NCBI GenBank assembly: GCA_024408565.1
Contig: JAKSUW010000003.1
Coordinates: 66,060 to 100,711, forward strand
Source of the DNA: Bacilli bacterium
GTDB lineage: Bacteria > Bacillota_I > Bacilli_A > RFN20 > CAG-826
Direction of reading: 5' to 3'
Length of the DNA: 34,652 nucleotides
A model generated the notes under the pieces. It saw only the letters and a program-made list of their open reading frames with translations. It was not told the DNA's origin and searched no databases. Position numbers and translations under genes: made by a program. Position 1 is the stretch's first letter, and the number at the start of each line of letters is the position of its first letter. This document shows positions 33,063 to 34,652 of this stretch, piece by piece.

Positions 33063-33191
33063 ATGAAAAAACTTAAGTTATTATTTTCATTAACTATCGA
33101 AGACTTGGCTGTCACCGAAGATGATTTCACAGCAAAGTGCGGGTCAGAGTCAAGTGTCACTACCGAAAGTTTATACGTAAACGTTCAATGA
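33063..33191 (+). CDS. Possible 42-residue small ORF coupled to the RDD gene
   Basis: An ATG at 33063 opens 42 codons (MKKLKLLFSL..., then an acidic Ser/Thr-rich part ending in VNVQ) and ends in a TGA at 33189-33191 that overlaps the ATGs of the RDD gene (33188 and 33191). The junction is typical of translational coupling and would explain why the RDD gene has no Shine-Dalgarno. Against it, the predicted transcription start (about 33067) lies just inside the ATG and there is no ribosome site. It resembles no family I know. Confidence 0.25.
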   Translation: MKKLKLLFSLTIEDLAVTEDDFTAKCGSESSVTTESLYVNVQ

Positions 33192-34165
33192 TGAAGTACA
33201 TTCAGATTGCATCTTTAGAGAAAAGATTATTATCATCTTTAATTGATTTAGCTTTGCTCGTGGGTTTAACTTGTTTATTTTATTTTTTTGGTTTTTCCCA
33301 AGCTGTCGCGAGTGTCCAACACTTTGATACCCGGCAAGCAGAAATTAATCAAGCGTGTTTAGATAGTCATCTTTATGTTGAACAGGGTGACAAGATTATC
33401 ACTTATACTGAAGCAAAACCTGACGCTACGAGCGACATGATCGAGAAAGAAGCGGTTGAACCTTTTTATACTATATATTTAAAAACGGTGATGCCAGAAA
33501 AAGAAGGGCATTATTACGATAATTATTGGTATGGCGTCTACGTTCTTCATCTTGAAGATAAGGAAGGATATTATGAAGACGAACCAATTTATGAAGAAGA
33601 TAATCGCTTATACGAATGGATTAATTCTAAAGAAGGAACATTTAAGCGTAAAAGCGATATTGACGAACCGCGCTTCCTAGAATTCTTTAGAGGAACATTT
33701 GGAACCGCAACGGTTGATTTGACTAATACGCCGAAGGTTCACGAAAACATGGTCGCAATTAGTTGGGGAAAAGTTCGCGCCACGATTTACGCTTCGATTG
33801 TGGGTTCAATTATTCCTTATTTAATCGTGCCCGTATGTTTACGAAATGGAAAAACCGTTGGGAAATTAGCGATGGGCTTAATCGTGTTAACCGATGAAGG
33901 CTATGAATACGCGAAGTGGAAACATATTATTCGTTATCTTGCTTTCTATTTACTTGAAGTTTTTGGTGGGGTAGTGACAATTGGCTTAACCCTTGTTTTC
34001 TCTTCGTGCCTAGTCTTCTTTTCCAAGAAACGACGCGCGATTCATGATTATGTTGCGTTTTCGTGTGTGGTGAACGAACGTGAGTCCGTTTTCTTTAAAA
34101 ACGAAGAGGAAGAACTTGCTTTCGAAAAAGCGAACGAAAGTGTATTGCAAAAGAGTAACGCTTAG
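33188..34165 (+). CDS. RDD-family integral membrane protein
   Basis: A 325-residue protein. I choose the ATG at 33188 (another follows at 33191) over the GTG at 33137, because the family starts close to the 'ASLEKRLLSSLIDLALLVG' box and the upstream 17 residues are basic and unrelated. The RDD signatures are the Arg-Ser-Asp of the first helix, 'GKTVGKLAMGLIVLTDEG' after helix 2 and 'KKRRAIHDYVAFSCVV' at the end. Three to four membrane segments are visible. Between the first and second lies an unusually long acidic loop of about 130 residues (rich in Tyr and Glu). RDD proteins are membrane proteins; some are reported in ion transport, but no activity is assigned here. tRNA-Lys starts 19 nt after the stop. 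Confidence 0.87.
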   Translation: MMKYIQIASLEKRLLSSLIDLALLVGLTCLFYFFGFSQAVASVQHFDTRQAEINQACLDSHLYVEQGDKIITYTEAKPDATSDMIEKEAVEPFYTIYLKTVMPEKEGHYYDNYWYGVYVLHLEDKEGYYEDEPIYEEDNRLYEWINSKEGTFKRKSDIDEPRFLEFFRGTFGTATVDLTNTPKVHENMVAISWGKVRATIYASIVGSIIPYLIVPVCLRNGKTVGKLAMGLIVLTDEGYEYAKWKHIIRYLAFYLLEVFGGVVTIGLTLVFSSCLVFFSKKRRAIHDYVAFSCVVNERESVFFKNEEEELAFEKANESVLQKSNA

Positions 34166-34171
34166 TATAAA
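34145..34171 (+). promoter_or_regulatory. Weak candidate promoter of tRNA-Lys
   Basis: TTGCAA (34145-34150) and TATAAA (34166-34171) with a short 15-nt spacer, overlapping the end of the RDD gene. Co-transcription with the RDD gene is an equally good alternative. Confidence 0.3.
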
Positions 34172-34184
34172 GTATATAAACGCT

Positions 34185-34260
34185 GGACCGCTAGCTCAGT
34201 TGGTAGAGCAATTGACTCTTAATCAATGGGTCCGGAGTTCGAGTCTCCGGCGGTTCACCA
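34185..34260 (+). tRNA. tRNA-Lys (anticodon CUU)
   Basis: Acceptor GGACCGC/GCGGTTC (one G-T pair), D-stem GCTC/GAGC, anticodon stem ATTGA/TCAAT with loop CTCTTAA (anticodon CTT, reads AAG), T-arm CGGAG-TTCGAGT-CTCCG, encoded CCA. Confidence 0.97.
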
Positions 34261-34270
34261 AAAGAAAATT

Positions 34271-34296
34271 AGATGTAGTTCGCTACATCTTTTTTT
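34271..34296 (+). terminator. Terminator after tRNA-Lys
   Basis: AGATGTAG (34271-34278), TTCG tetraloop, CTACATCT (34283-34290), then a T-run to 34296. Confidence 0.93.
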
Positions 34297-34358
34297 GTGT
34301 TTATTATTAACCCGTACGCGTAAAGAGCGTGAAAAAAATCGATGACTAAAAAACGCCG

Positions 34359-34383
34359 AAACACTCGATTTTATCGAGTGTTT
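34359..34383. other. Perfect 11-bp hairpin upstream of the rRNA promoter
   Basis: AAACACTCGAT (34359-34369), TTT loop, ATCGAGTGTTT (34373-34383). GCC (34354-34356) and GGC (34386-34388) can extend it. On the minus strand it is followed by CGGCGTTTTTT, so it could terminate leftward transcription. On the plus strand no T-tract follows. Confidence 0.6.
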
Positions 34384-34413
34384 AAGGCTACTCAAAAAAA
34401 TGCGAAATTTTAT

Positions 34414-34442
34414 TTGACACGAAATAGCCAAAGTGATAAGAT
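34414..34442 (+). promoter_or_regulatory. rRNA operon promoter
   Basis: Consensus TTGACA (34414-34419), 17-nt spacer, TAAGAT (34437-34442) preceded by TG at 34434-34435 (extended -10). The start would be near 34449. Confidence 0.85.
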
Positions 34443-34448
34443 TGAAGG

Positions 34449-34603
34449 GCACGTCACCCAATTCGGGTGGTCCCTATACGTAGTATAGAAACGTGCATTG
34501 ATCTTTGAAAACTGAACAGATGTACAACAAATAAAGTCAATTTTATTTTTGTTTTTTATTTTGAAAACACAAACCAGATAATTTAATTTTGAACTAGAAT
34601 AAA
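34449..34603 (+). other. 16S rRNA leader with three-way junction and boxA-like site
   Basis: GCACGT (34449-34454) pairs with ACGTGC (34491-34496) and encloses two hairpins, CACCC/GGGTG (34455-34459 with 34465-34469) and CTATAC/GTATAG (34474-34479 with 34483-34488). Directly after it comes TGATCTTTGAAAAC (34499-34512), which resembles the boxA antitermination element of Firmicutes rRNA leaders. The remaining bases to 34603 are AT-rich with no ORF seen. Confidence 0.65.

Positions 34604-34652
<49 letters not shown>

Noticed and set aside
33137-33187. GTG at 33137 as the RDD start
   Set aside because: It adds 17 basic residues unrelated to the family; the tandem ATGs at 33188/33191 fit better.
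34080-34310. Open frame of 76 codons across the RDD end and tRNA-Lys
   Set aside because: It overlaps a real gene in another frame and the tRNA, so it is a chance frame.

Overview
The window reads as a chromosomal segment of an AT-rich, low-GC Gram-positive bacterium, most likely an uncultured gut-type member of the Bacilli or a wall-bearing relative of the Tenericutes. The evidence is a Bacillus-like gene order (rplS-rbgA-rnhB-dprA-topA-xerC-rpsB-tsf-pyrH-frr, then cysS-rlmB-sigH-like), Firmicutes-type surface modules (InlB B-repeats, BspA-type LRRs, DUF6273) and GGAGG ribosome binding sites. TGA is a real stop (it ends topA and the 1499-residue lipoprotein), so this is genetic code 11 and not the Mycoplasma code. 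No mobile element, CRISPR array or phage gene was seen.

Layout. 1-9005: three consecutive large surface or secreted proteins: a 5'-partial DUF6273 protein, a lipoprotein with about 17 InlB-type repeats, and a secreted PKD/LRR protein. They are packed as one operon with gaps of 3 nt or a 4-nt overlap. 9006-19277: a housekeeping block for ribosome, RNA and DNA maintenance, with its own promoters before rplS, topA and rpsB. A ROK-type kinase is inserted after rplS. 19311-22674: HAD phosphatase, cysS, rlmB and a SigH-like sigma factor. 22667-23113 (minus): a C_GCAxxG_C_C protein, overlapping tail to tail with the sigma gene. 23217-24548: an orphan single-pass membrane protein, followed by tRNA-Arg and tRNA-Ala. 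24856-28684: two tandem paralogous beta-helix-like lipoproteins, the first broken by a frameshift. 28764-30633: tRNA-Leu, then a NifU-like scaffold gene and a GGGtGRT gene behind a double Fur/PerR-type box. 30694-34165: a second DUF6273 lipoprotein and an RDD membrane protein. 34185-34652: tRNA-Lys, an rRNA promoter and leader, and the first bases of 16S rRNA.

The points most worth attention are: the overlapping 7-1-7 Fur-like operator in front of the NifU-like/GGGtGRT pair; a hairpin joining the rlmB stop codon to the Shine-Dalgarno of the sigma gene, with a similar arrangement before dprA; an Asp-to-Val change next to the catalytic tyrosine of topoisomerase I; a small domain that recurs in at least four surface proteins; and a large share of genes that start without a Shine-Dalgarno, some almost leaderless.

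All calls come from reading the sequence and recalled family motifs. No searches, folding calculations or statistics were run.
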